Below are positions 1 through 7,745 of a DNA stretch of 64,000 bases, piece by piece. The notes beneath the pieces are model-generated. The model was not told where the DNA came from. It ran no database searches and saw only the letters and a list, made by a program, of their open reading frames with translations. The stretch is from Branchinecta lynchi (lineage: Eukaryota; Arthropoda; Branchiopoda; Anostraca; Branchinectidae), in contig JAKZAP010000014.1 in the NCBI GenBank assembly GCA_023053575.1, positions 19,742,938-19,806,937 on the forward strand. Direction: 5' to 3'. The translations under genes and the position numbers were made by a program. Position 1 is the first letter of the stretch; each line of letters starts with the position of its first letter.

Positions 1-618
1 TCAAAGCTTCAGAAAGGAAAGCTGAAGAAATGCTTTGGTGCTAAACAAAAATGTCAGATACGTGTTAGCCACAGTAGACAAAATGAACGAGAACCAGTCA
101 AGTTACTTTTAAGTAAACGACAAATTGATAAAATTGAAACATGTAAAATGAATAATAAGGGTTGTGATATTGATGTATCATACAAACAGATGAAAGAAGC
201 GATTCAAAAGGGTGGATTACTTCCATTTTTAATACCGCTAGCAATTACCCTTGGTAAGGCAGCTTTAACAAGTGGTGCTGCTGCTTTGGGTACATTCGCT
301 GGTAAGAAAATTATGGATAAAATGACCAACACAGGTGGAGCGCTAAAACTTCCTGGAACACAAAAAGTTGTGGGTAATGGGTTACGTGGGAAGGAAACCG
401 ATGATGTCAACATAGGTGGAGCGCTTAAACTTCCTGGAACACAAAAAGTTGTGGGTAATGGGGTACGTGGAAGGCCTAGGAAGTCAAAAAACGATGATGT
501 CAACACAGGTGGCGCGCTTACACTCCCTGGAACACAAAAAGTTGTGGGTAATGGGGTACGTGGAAGGTCTAGGAAGTCAAAAAACGGGGACATCAAAAAA
601 GAAGCAAAAGTAAAGTAG
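1..618 (+). CDS. Polinton core/minor capsid-type hydrophobic protein, 5' partial
   Basis: The frame is open from base 1 to a TAG at 616, so the protein begins before the window; the ATG at 148 is internal. The visible 205 residues have a basic, Cys-containing start, a stretch resembling the usual Polinton 'LTxxQxxKI ... SxxQ' block, then GG followed by a long hydrophobic helix (LPFLIPLAITLG...) and small-residue segment with a basic end (AGKKIMDKM). That layout fits the adenovirus pX/pVI-like core or membrane-active proteins of Polintons (called PX in some schemes). The C terminus is three tandem repeats with GNG-L/V-RG motifs. It lies directly upstream of the protease, which could process it. 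Assignment rests on layout and neighbours, not on a catalytic motif. Confidence 0.7.
   Translation, partial: SKLQKGKLKKCFGAKQKCQIRVSHSRQNEREPVKLLLSKRQIDKIETCKMNNKGCDIDVSYKQMKEAIQKGGLLPFLIPLAITLGKAALTSGAAALGTFAGKKIMDKMTNTGGALKLPGTQKVVGNGLRGKETDDVNIGGALKLPGTQKVVGNGVRGRPRKSKNDDVNTGGALTLPGTQKVVGNGVRGRSRKSKNGDIKKEAKVK
331..597 (+). repeat. three in-frame tandem repeats in the core-type protein
   Basis: Copies at 331-411 (27 codons), 412-504 (31 codons) and 505-597 (31 codons). Each begins T/I-GGAL-K/T-LPGTQKVVGNG and ends in a basic patch before a DDVN or similar joint. DNA identity between copies is high, so the expansion is recent. Confidence 0.9.
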
Positions 619-641
619 GACCTCTAACCAATTTTGATATT

Positions 642-974
642 ATGGATGCATTAGGGAGTATACCACAGTTTCGAGGTGTTTTCTCTTTAGATACGCTACC
701 CAAACATATAAACGATTCGGAATGCGGTGTCATTAATTATGACAAACGTGGAATGCCTGGAACACATTGGGTTGCCTATTGTAATCTACCTGAATCCCCC
801 TATGTCGAATTTTTCGATTCTTTCGGTATTCCTCCAGGAAAAGAAATAGTTAAATATCTAAAAACTTCAAAGAAAAAAATAGCTTATGAAAATCTTGCTG
901 TTCAAAATATAGATGAATTAAACTGTGGTTTTCACTGCATTTCCTACATCCAGCGGAAAATGAAGGGTTGGTAG
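642..974 (+). CDS. Polinton cysteine protease (adenain/Ulp1-like)
   Basis: Expected to mature capsid and core proteins of the element. The catalytic set is visible: His in GTHWVAYCN, Asp in VEFFDSFG, and Cys in NCGFHC, preceded by Gln-Asn-Ile-Asp that can supply the oxyanion Gln. At 110 residues from the first ATG it is short for the family. The frame is open back to 573 and encodes GPLTNFDI just before the ATG, which resembles the usual N-terminal motif of Polinton proteases; no ATG precedes it. The real start may therefore be non-AUG or reached by frameshift from the upstream gene, which lies in the +1-offset frame. Family call is firm; start uncertain. Confidence 0.88.
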   Translation: MDALGSIPQFRGVFSLDTLPKHINDSECGVINYDKRGMPGTHWVAYCNLPESPYVEFFDSFGIPPGKEIVKYLKTSKKKIAYENLAVQNIDELNCGFHCISYIQRKMKGW

Positions 975-998
975 CTTTTCGTTTAAGAAAATTGTTTT

Positions 999-1008
999 CT
1001 AATAAATG
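999..1008 (+). promoter_or_regulatory. CTAATAAATG start motif before zinc-ribbon gene
   Basis: The last three bases are the start codon at 1006. The same ten bases recur at 2913 and 5448. Confidence 0.6.
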
Positions 1009-1173
1009 GAGATTTATTGTATGAAATGTAAAAAGAGCACTGACACTGAATCAATGTTTAAGGCAGTGTCACAAAAAAATAATGTTCCAATGCTGAAAGG
1101 GAATTGTGTTATTTGCGGATCGAGGAAAAATCGCTTTTTAAAAAAAACCTCAACGCAGAAACAGATATTTTAA
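1006..1173 (+). CDS. small zinc-ribbon protein (DUF5679-like)
   Basis: A 55-codon ORF with ATG inside the shared ATAAATG motif. It has two CxxC knuckles, YCMKCKK near residue 5 and CVICGS near residue 36, separated by a segment ending MLKGN. This is the pattern of the short DUF5679 zinc ribbons found in Polintons and large DNA viruses, which have no proven role. It sits between protease and integrase. Its last 90 bases overlap the open integrase frame, and it contains a run of eight A at 1140-1147 that could allow slippage into that frame. Confidence 0.75.
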   Translation: MEIYCMKCKKSTDTESMFKAVSQKNNVPMLKGNCVICGSRKNRFLKKTSTQKQIF

Positions 1174-2075
1174 AGACGTATTATTCTAATTATTCAGGTG
1201 TGGATGATATTTACAGAAAATTAAAAGAAAATGGTGTTAAGGTTTCTAAAGATAAAATAAAAAATGTGTTGCAAAATGAGAATGTGTATACGTTACACAA
1301 ACCTTCCTATCATAACTTTGAAAGGAGGCGAGTGTATGTTCACTATGTTGATGAGCAATGGCAAGCTGATTTAGTTGACATGCAGAAATATAAAAAAGAA
1401 AATAATAAAACAAATTACATTTTAACTGTTATTGATTGCTTTAGTAAATATGCTTGGTGTATCCCTCTGAAAGACAAAACGGGTGCTGGAATAATAAACG
1501 CATTCAGTCATATATTTAAAGAAAGAATTCCTAAGAAACTACAAACTGATAAAGGTAAAGAATTTGTGATGAGAAATGTTCAAACTTTTTTGAAAAATAA
1601 CGATATACACTGGTTTGCATCTGAAAGCGAATTGAAAGCACAAATCGTTGAACGGTTCAATAGAACGCTAAAAGAAAAGCTATGGAAATATTTTACTCAC
1701 AACAACTCTAGTAAATGGATTGATATTTTACCTGTATTCGTAAATAATTATAATAACTCGTATCACCGCTCAATACAAATGAAACCAGTTGATGCTAGTA
1801 AAAAGGTAAATCAGAAAAAGGTTTTTAGTGCTCTGTTTCCTCCAGTAGATGACTACAAAATCACAGGAAACGTCAAAGTAGGAGATTTAGTTAGAATTAA
1901 AAAAGAAAAAAGTATTTTTGATAAAGGATATTTACCGAATTATACGGATGAAGTATTCCAAATAGCAACCGTTAGACCTACCAACCCCATTACTTATGAA
2001 ATATCTGACAAAAGTGGGGAGTTAATTCAAGGAGGGTTTTATGAAAAAGAACTTTCAAAATTTATTATGAAATAA
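1104..2075 (+). CDS. Polinton integrase (retroviral-type DDE, rve)
   Basis: Inserts the element into host DNA. The core reads DEQWQADLVDM (first Asp), TVIDCFSKYAW, LQTDKGKEF (second Asp) and AQIVERFNRTLKEK (Glu about 34 residues on), the spacing normal for Polinton integrases. An N-terminal helical domain (YRKLKENGVKVSKDKI) and a C-terminal SH3/chromo-like domain (KVGDLVRIKKE ... FYEKEL) are both present. The frame is open from 1083 but has no ATG before the conserved N-terminal domain: position 1104 is TTG. The preceding zinc-ribbon gene is in the frame from which a -1 slip enters this one. No stop or frameshift breaks the domain. Confidence 0.93.
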   Translation: MCYLRIEEKSLFKKNLNAETDILKTYYSNYSGVDDIYRKLKENGVKVSKDKIKNVLQNENVYTLHKPSYHNFERRRVYVHYVDEQWQADLVDMQKYKKENNKTNYILTVIDCFSKYAWCIPLKDKTGAGIINAFSHIFKERIPKKLQTDKGKEFVMRNVQTFLKNNDIHWFASESELKAQIVERFNRTLKEKLWKYFTHNNSSKWIDILPVFVNNYNNSYHRSIQMKPVDASKKVNQKKVFSALFPPVDDYKITGNVKVGDLVRIKKEKSIFDKGYLPNYTDEVFQIATVRPTNPITYEISDKSGELIQGGFYEKELSKFIMK

Positions 2076-2084
2076 AATTACTTG

Positions 2085-2094
2085 TATATAAATG
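2085..2094 (+). promoter_or_regulatory. TATATAAATG start motif
   Basis: Ends in the start codon at 2092; identical to the motif at 4046. An AATAAA lies just upstream after the integrase stop. Confidence 0.6.
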
Positions 2095-2916
2095 GATTCA
2101 AGACGCTTGAGTGATATTTTGTCAGATATAGTGAAGAACAGAGAAATTCAGAGAAGAAAGGTTCAACAAAATGAGATGGAGAAGGCAGGATTTCGGGAAT
2201 ATGCTTCAGAATTAAACGCTCCAGTTATTATAGCACAAAAAGAAAACACTAAAGATACCATCAAAAAATTACAAGAGAACGCTGAAACGATAATTAATAA
2301 ACTACAGGAAGGTGATAATAATTCAAGAAGACGGTTTATCAGATTAGGTGATACATTTAAAACAGCTTTACAGATTCCAAATTCAGAGGAAGTGAGTCGA
2401 GCACCCGCTTTAGAACCTTCTCCCGATTTAGGACCACTATCCGTTGATATGAATAAAGATATTACCCAAGAGTTGTTAAATCAGATTAATTTAAAACATG
2501 TAGAATCGCGGGGTGGCACTGATACTTATTTTAAAATGCCTACGTATTACATTAAGCATCATACGGATATAGATGAAGCTCTAGAACGTTTGACATCTCT
2601 AAGTCAAAGTTATGGCGGGAAAAAAGGTAAAGGTTACTCTAGCTATGATGAAATCCTTGAATTTATAAGAGAATACAAGGAGAGGTTAACCAGCATTCGA
2701 ACTAATTCCCCATTTTTAGTTCAACAAAAAGGAACTGGAATATTTATGAACTGTGATGAAATGATTTCAAAATTATACACTTTGATAGGTAGCAGAGTAA
2801 ACGGAAATACATCTGACGAGGTGAGAAATGAAGCTATTGATATTTTGGATTCGTTAATGCGAAATAAATTTCTTACGAAGAGAAATTACAATTCAATATA
2901 TAAAAATTATTTCTAA
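2092..2916 (+). CDS. Polinton coiled-coil protein of unknown function
   Basis: 274 residues. The first ~100 residues are charged and helical with heptads around EKENTKDTIKKLQENAETIINKL. A Pro-rich linker (SRAPALEPSPDLGP) follows, and the C-terminal half has the segment NGNTSDEVRNEAIDILDSL and ends YNSIYKNYF, an ending I associate with a conserved Polinton structural protein of unassigned role. It lies 16 bases after the integrase and 3 bases before the penton gene, so expression is tightly packed. No catalytic motif is seen. Position among capsid genes suggests a virion or assembly role, which is inference. Confidence 0.72.
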   Translation: MDSRRLSDILSDIVKNREIQRRKVQQNEMEKAGFREYASELNAPVIIAQKENTKDTIKKLQENAETIINKLQEGDNNSRRRFIRLGDTFKTALQIPNSEEVSRAPALEPSPDLGPLSVDMNKDITQELLNQINLKHVESRGGTDTYFKMPTYYIKHHTDIDEALERLTSLSQSYGGKKGKGYSSYDEILEFIREYKERLTSIRTNSPFLVQQKGTGIFMNCDEMISKLYTLIGSRVNGNTSDEVRNEAIDILDSLMRNKFLTKRNYNSIYKNYF

Positions 2917-2922
2917 TAAATG
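2913..2922 (+). promoter_or_regulatory. CTAATAAATG start motif
   Basis: Overlaps the stop of the preceding gene and supplies the ATG of the penton-like gene at 2920. Confidence 0.6.
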
Positions 2923-3633
2923 GTGTTGTTAAACATTGAAGGTAATGAAAGTATCATTGATATAACATTTAGTCAACCAATCGAATTGAATCGTAATTGG
3001 GATTATGAAATAGGTTTGAATCAGTGTACTTTGTGGTATTCATGGCATAATATAAGTGATAAATTTGGAAATAATACATTTCAATACAGGAAAGATGAAG
3101 AGGGGGGATGGATGAATGTTACTATTCCTAATGGGATGTATAACGATGATTGTTTGAATTATTTTTTGTGTCAGTATTTTGATACCCCAAAAGATAAATG
3201 TCCTATTGTAATTTCATCCAATCCAGCATCTATGAGATTTGTCATACTATTACAAGAAAAATATGTGTTTAGATTTAATAGTGACTTGTGTCAGATTTTA
3301 GGATTTGAGAAGGATAGTGAGATATCTAAGAAAATCAATGAAGGTACAAAGCTTCCGAATATAACAAGAAGCGTTGATAAAATACAAATTCACTGCTCTC
3401 TTGTAAACAGTTCTATCGTAAACAAAAGTAAATCAGATGTCATTTGGACATTTGTTCCTAATACAGAACCGGGTTGTCAAATTGTTGAGAATCCTAGACA
3501 ACTCATTTATCTTCCTATCAATACGAAAGACTTTATTTACTCCTTGAGAATGACAGTTACTGATCAGTTGGGAAGACCTATCGATTTGAATGGTGATAAC
3601 GTTGGATACGTACTGCATTTAAGAAAAGCTTAA
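2920..3633 (+). CDS. Polinton minor capsid (penton-like, single jelly roll) protein
   Basis: 237 residues, mostly beta-strand-like alternation. It shows the features typical of Polinton pentons: an early YEIGLNQC strand, WMNVTIPNGMY, CQILGFE, a central IQIHCSLVNSSIV strand, IYLPINTKDFI and, near the end, a VTDQLGRPIDLNGDNVGYVLHL block. In relatives this forms the fivefold vertex of a Polinton capsid. It is followed by a small basic protein and the major capsid gene, the usual cluster. An AATAAA at 3645 lies shortly after the stop. The call rests on recalled family patterns, not on an alignment. Confidence 0.78.
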   Translation: MVLLNIEGNESIIDITFSQPIELNRNWDYEIGLNQCTLWYSWHNISDKFGNNTFQYRKDEEGGWMNVTIPNGMYNDDCLNYFLCQYFDTPKDKCPIVISSNPASMRFVILLQEKYVFRFNSDLCQILGFEKDSEISKKINEGTKLPNITRSVDKIQIHCSLVNSSIVNKSKSDVIWTFVPNTEPGCQIVENPRQLIYLPINTKDFIYSLRMTVTDQLGRPIDLNGDNVGYVLHLRKA

Positions 3634-3658
3634 AGGATTAGTGAAATAAAATTATTTA

Positions 3659-3668
3659 CCTATAAATG
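3659..3668 (+). promoter_or_regulatory. CCTATAAATG start motif
   Basis: Variant of the motif that shares only ATAAATG with the others; ATG at 3666. Confidence 0.55.
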
Positions 3669-4022
3669 TTGATTAATAATAAGCGATTACTTTATAAAAG
3701 GCAGTATGGAAGTGGAATCGGTAGTGTATTCAAAAACATTGTTAATTCCCAGTTATTTCAAACGTCAGCAAAACAAATAAAAGATGGGGCTATGTCAATG
3801 TATAATAATATTATTAAACCGAGATTTGAGTTGTTGAAAAACAGAGCAATAGAATATGGGAAAGATCTGATCAATGTAAACAAGAAGGAACTCATTGATG
3901 TAATTGGAAACAAAAAATCGATGAAGGATCTTATCGGTACAAATAAAAGGATTTTAAATCAAAGAAGTCAGGACTTGATCAAAACGTTAATGACTGGAAA
4001 TGGATTAAAGATTCTGAAATAA
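3666..4022 (+). CDS. small basic Polinton protein
   Basis: 118 residues, strongly basic. A Gly-rich site (QYGSGIG) comes before an amphipathic helix (SVFKNIVNSQLF), and the protein ends MTGNGLKILK. Gly-containing sites at both ends would suit cleavage by the adenain-like protease, and an amphipathic helix after such a site recalls adenovirus protein VI. This is inference; there is no diagnostic motif. The gene sits between penton and major capsid genes. Confidence 0.6.
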   Translation: MLINNKRLLYKRQYGSGIGSVFKNIVNSQLFQTSAKQIKDGAMSMYNNIIKPRFELLKNRAIEYGKDLINVNKKELIDVIGNKKSMKDLIGTNKRILNQRSQDLIKTLMTGNGLKILK

Positions 4023-4045
4023 GTTTTATTTAATAATTTCTTTCT

Positions 4046-4055
4046 TATATAAATG
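4046..4055 (+). promoter_or_regulatory. TATATAAATG start motif
   Basis: ATG of the major capsid gene at 4053; same ten bases as at 2085. Confidence 0.6.
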
Positions 4056-5417
4056 GCAGTAAATAAAGTTATCAGTCCGCAATGGAATATATTTGACGAA
4101 CCGCTTGTGGATGATACAGTGGATGATACAAAATACGAATTTAAAGAAATTCGAGAAACAGATGTGAATGTATCTAATAAATCAGAGTTTGAATTCGTAA
4201 CGAAGAAACTAGATTCCTGGTTTTATCCAAGTGAAAGTTATCTTGATGTTAGTGTAAGAATAGTGAAAGAAAATGGAGATAATATAGCTGCAACCGATAT
4301 TGCTACTTTGACGAACAATGGATTTAATTTATTCAGTACCGCTGAATATGTAATAAACGATGAATCGGTTGAAAAAATTAATCATGTTGGTATTACAACT
4401 ACCGTTACAAAGTTGATTGAATACTCTGATGATTATTCTAGAAGTGCAGCAAGAAATCATTTCTGGTATAAGGATTATAATCAAGGAAAAGAAATTAATC
4501 CTGTTATTGCTTCGTTTACTGCAGGGGCTGCAGGGGCTGCAGCAGGGGGTGGAACAGTCAGTTTGAGAAATAATAATAATTATAATAAAGGATTTGAAAA
4601 AAGATACAACAGAACAAAGAGCAGTAAATTAGTAAATATGTATTTACCATTATCAGAATTGTTTGGATTTCTGAAAGGAAACAAACGATTCTTCAGAGGT
4701 GCATCACATAAATTATTTCTAAGAAGAAATGATGATAACAACATGATTATAAGAAATGGAAATACTAATTTCAAAGTAGTAATCGAGTATTTATCCTGGA
4801 AGATCCCTATTGTAGCTCCTAGTATCGAAATGATGAGTGAATTAGAAAAGGGTCTTGCTAAGGATAAAAAGCATAATCTGATGTGGGAAGCATGTAATAC
4901 TTATAAAAGCGATGTTAGTCAAAATAAGGAACACACTTGGAAAGTTATTTCTGAGAGAAACAATCCAACAAAAGTAGTTGTGATGCTACAGAAAAATGAA
5001 AAGCATAACAATCAATTAATGAATAATATGGTGTTTGATCATATGAATTTAACAGACATAGAACTTAGAATTAATGGGGATAAATATCCTGAAGAACCAC
5101 TTAAATGTGATTTTAGCGATGATAAATGTAAATACTCAAATCTTTACAATAGGTTTGTACATTTGGGTTATAAACAATTAGCATTTGATACTGGTAGTGT
5201 TGTTAGTATAGAAGAATTTAAAGAAGTATATCCACTATTCTGTTTCGATGTTTCCAAACACGAGTCAAATATTTATAATGGAACAACTGCTGATATTGAA
5301 ATAAGTTTAAAGTTGAAAGATAATCAACCCGTACCATATAATGTTTACTGTGTTATATATTATGAAAGAAAAGCTACATTAGATATTATCAATAAAAATA
5401 TGTATGTGAGTTTGTGA
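4053..5417 (+). CDS. Polinton major capsid protein (double jelly roll)
   Basis: 454 residues, a normal length for Polinton major capsid proteins (the C. elegans F54H12.2-like family). The N terminus is typical: a short head (WNIFDEPLVDD), then FEFVTKKLDSWFYPSESYLDVSVRI and a GFNLFSTAEYVINDE strand pair. A low-complexity Ala/Gly patch (AGAAGAAAGGG, around residues 153-165) falls in a loop. It would assemble the icosahedral shell with the penton-like protein. The frame is intact. Start chosen at the ATG within the shared ATAAATG motif; an AATAAA lies at 5433 after the stop. Confidence 0.85.
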   Translation: MAVNKVISPQWNIFDEPLVDDTVDDTKYEFKEIRETDVNVSNKSEFEFVTKKLDSWFYPSESYLDVSVRIVKENGDNIAATDIATLTNNGFNLFSTAEYVINDESVEKINHVGITTTVTKLIEYSDDYSRSAARNHFWYKDYNQGKEINPVIASFTAGAAGAAAGGGTVSLRNNNNYNKGFEKRYNRTKSSKLVNMYLPLSELFGFLKGNKRFFRGASHKLFLRRNDDNNMIIRNGNTNFKVVIEYLSWKIPIVAPSIEMMSELEKGLAKDKKHNLMWEACNTYKSDVSQNKEHTWKVISERNNPTKVVVMLQKNEKHNNQLMNNMVFDHMNLTDIELRINGDKYPEEPLKCDFSDDKCKYSNLYNRFVHLGYKQLAFDTGSVVSIEEFKEVYPLFCFDVSKHESNIYNGTTADIEISLKLKDNQPVPYNVYCVIYYERKATLDIINKNMYVSL

Positions 5418-5447
5418 GTCTGGATTTTTATTTAATAAAATCATCCC

Positions 5448-5457
5448 CTAATAAATG
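5448..5457 (+). promoter_or_regulatory. CTAATAAATG start motif
   Basis: Supplies the ATG of the last Polinton gene at 5455. Confidence 0.6.
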
Positions 5458-5763
5458 GAGTCCACAAAGGAAGTCTTGAATACAATCAGAATGAATAAAT
5501 ACAATGAGACAATCAGGAAAGAAGCATTGGTATTAGGACTGAAATATAGTATCGTTAAAATGAGAATTGCTAAGACGAAATATGGTGATAAGTTGGTTGT
5601 AGTTATTAATCATAATGACAAACCCTGTGATTTGTTTATAACTCAGAAATATAATGCCATTGCTAACGAATTACTTTTAAAGAAAAATCTGGTTTTGCAG
5701 CCTATTGTACGCGAAAACAAGAACAAAGAAACATATGTGGATTTAGAACTGTTTACTCAGTAA
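5455..5763 (+). CDS. small Polinton protein, unknown
   Basis: 102 residues, basic, no Cys-His cluster, signal peptide or membrane segment. A MRIAKTKYGDKLVVVINHNDKPCDLFI stretch alternates like a beta sheet, and the tail (KNLVLQPIVREN) could pack as a further strand. I do not recognise a family. It is the last gene of the element in this window and shares the start motif, so it is probably expressed with the capsid genes. A 28-base A run begins about 12 bases after the stop. Confidence 0.55.
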   Translation: MESTKEVLNTIRMNKYNETIRKEALVLGLKYSIVKMRIAKTKYGDKLVVVINHNDKPCDLFITQKYNAIANELLLKKNLVLQPIVRENKNKETYVDLELFTQ

Positions 5764-5769
5764 TATTTG

Positions 5770-5773
<4 letters not shown>

Positions 5774-5804
<31 letters not shown>

Positions 5805-7313
5805 AGTAGTAGTATATTGTAGTATTTTATATGTAGTAAAGGGTAATATTCTCATTTCTTGTATCCTTTATTTTGGAAGTAAGAAAATAAAAATGTTCTT
5901 AAAAAAGGGGATAATTTGGTAAAAAGGATGTTAAAATTTAAGAAATTGATGTTAAACTGGGGTTTTGAATTGGGGGGAGGGTGGAGTGGGAGCCGGTATT
6001 ATATACTACTTTGAGCGGATTGAGCCTTAAAAGGACCCTTGCCGAGAAGGGCCGAAAGATAGCTCTAATAAAAATTCTGCTGACGTATCCGTTTTGCACT
6101 GTCAAATATGGTTCGCAGTCAGCTTGGGCTGAAGGAATATTTTTCTTATCTGACCGTTTGTGCCCAGTGTTTAAGTCCTGAGACCTTTCCGAGAAGTGCC
6201 GAAACGTCACCGAATACAAATTCAGCCGATTAATCCTTTTAGCATCGCCAAAACTCGTATGCCGAGTATACTATGTTCAGGCTCATTTTTCTCTCTGCAA
6301 CCAGTCCGCCATAAATTAAGTCAAGTTAATTCACAGTGACTCGAGGCACATTCAAGCGAGAATACTTGTAATGCATAGGCTAACCATAACCACAAATTTT
6401 AGGTTCAGTTTTGTCAGCCGTCAGTATTCTTTTTTTTTTGGGGGGGGGGGGGGAAAGGGGCATTCAACTAATCCATAAATCTGTCCTGGAAGGAAGGTTT
6501 TGAAGGCAAGGTAAGATACAACTTTCTTGACAGCTGTGAAACTCAAATTGCATAAAAGCGACAGATATGCCAGCGACAGATTTGCTAGCGGCATAAGACC
6601 ATTACGCCTCATTAATTCGACGGATTTAAAAACAAGAAAATTAACCAATTAAGCCCTAGCCTAAGGTGTTCGTGTGAAGTGATGGAATCGAATAATAATA
6701 ACATTAATTACAGATTTCATTCGTCTTTTTTTCTGGCCAAATTTTTAGTACCTTGCCCATAGAGAACCTAGCTTCAGTTTTATTCATAAAAAATAACAAA
6801 AACCATTAAATCTTTAGGGCCCTAACATAAGGCCTGGCAACGGGCAATTGTTTTTTCAAGCTTCAGGGAGCACTGTCGGGACAAAACCTGTCTTTTGCAT
6901 GTGTTTCCCAGTGTCTCGAGAAGCATAGCGCTATCCTGTGACGCCATCTGCTTGAAACCAAAGAAAACAGATTTATCGGAATCAGATAATGATAGGTTGT
7001 GCAGTGTCAGGAAATATCCTGAGAATGAGCGAAGAGGAGTGTAAATCTTTTGCGTTTATCTGCCTTGTTAATTTTTGTTCTTTTAAATTATTTACCTTGT
7101 TAATTTTTGTTCTTTTAAATTGTGTGAAGTGACAAATTCTTTTATCTTTATTTATGACTCCAAAAACATCGTATTTGGGCTCTGCCAACGAGAGATATCT
7201 TTTGCTTTAATGTTGAATAAATAAAAAAAAAAAAAAAAAATAAAAGAACATGGTCACAGTAGGCCAGATCCGCCACATACTCAAAACCCTTGGATACAAA
7301 GTTTTATTTTTAG
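5774..7313. other. gene-free stretch: A run, degenerate repeats, G tract
   Basis: Holds a 28-base A run near 5774, a degenerate duplicated block (6035-6085 against 6183-6230, sharing CCGAGAAG..GCCGAAA), a T10G14 tract at 6429-6454, a 30-bp direct repeat at 7065-7122 (TTAATTTTTGTTCTTTTAAA) and an A18 run at 7225. No credible coding region. Confidence 0.6.
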
Positions 7314-7471
7314 GTGGTGGAGTTTCTGGACCGTTGGGCCTACAGCCGATTCCTTTCAGTCAGAGTGGAAACCCGATTATGTCCACAGTAGCTTTCCTGG
7401 CTTCAGTCGTAGACCCGAGGGTAGCCTCCTCGGCCGCCAAGGCAGCAATGGAGGAATTTGCCAAAATAAAA
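7314..7471 (+). CDS. SMARCC: SMARCC (BAF155/BAF170) exon A
   Basis: SMARCC is a core scaffold of SWI/SNF (BAF/PBAF) chromatin remodellers. This exon encodes [20 protein letters not shown] and [20 protein letters not shown], almost identical to the block that follows the SANT domain in human SMARCC1/2. The acceptor is TTTTATTTTTAG at 7302-7313 and the donor AAA|GTAAGT. The exon begins with two bases of a split codon, so the preceding exon ends in phase 1. SWIRM and SANT exons are not in the window and must lie upstream, which places the Polinton in a SMARCC intron if the gene is intact. A LINE follows 270 bases into the next intron. Confidence 0.93.
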
Positions 7472-7745
7472 GTAAGTGCTTTAAGAGAATCGTGTCGCCA
7501 CGTCGTGCGTGCGTCAGTCGTGCCCGGTCATTCAACGTGCGAGGTTGTTGACTAGTTTAACCTGTTTAGTTTTCTCATTCATTCGGATAGCAGGCGCAAG
7601 CAATCAGCTCGACTACTTTTGATTCTTGGGCATCATTTGGAAAGCGGGGGGTATTAATACACCCCCCTTGCCAGTAAGTCTTTGTTCATTGACTTTCATG
7701 ATTGCCTAAGCCATTTTTGAAGAGCGGTTTATAGCAGTAATTAAG

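Larger units (their letters stand above)
1..5850 (+). mobile_element. Polinton/Maverick (adintovirus-like) element, partial
   Basis: Nine consecutive + strand genes with protease, integrase, penton and major capsid define the class. PolB, ATPase and the left terminus would lie before base 1. No terminal inverted repeat can be checked because only one end is present. The right boundary is approximate; AGTAGTAGTATATTG just after the poly-A run starts with the AGT expected at a Polinton terminus but cannot be confirmed. Confidence 0.85.

Noticed and set aside
204..596. 130-codon minus-strand frame opposite the core-type protein
   Set aside because: It mirrors the repeated + strand gene and has no independent motif.
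6421..6648. Minus-strand 75-codon ORF ending in the T10G14 tract
   Set aside because: Depends on a homopolymer and encodes Pro/Lys runs only.
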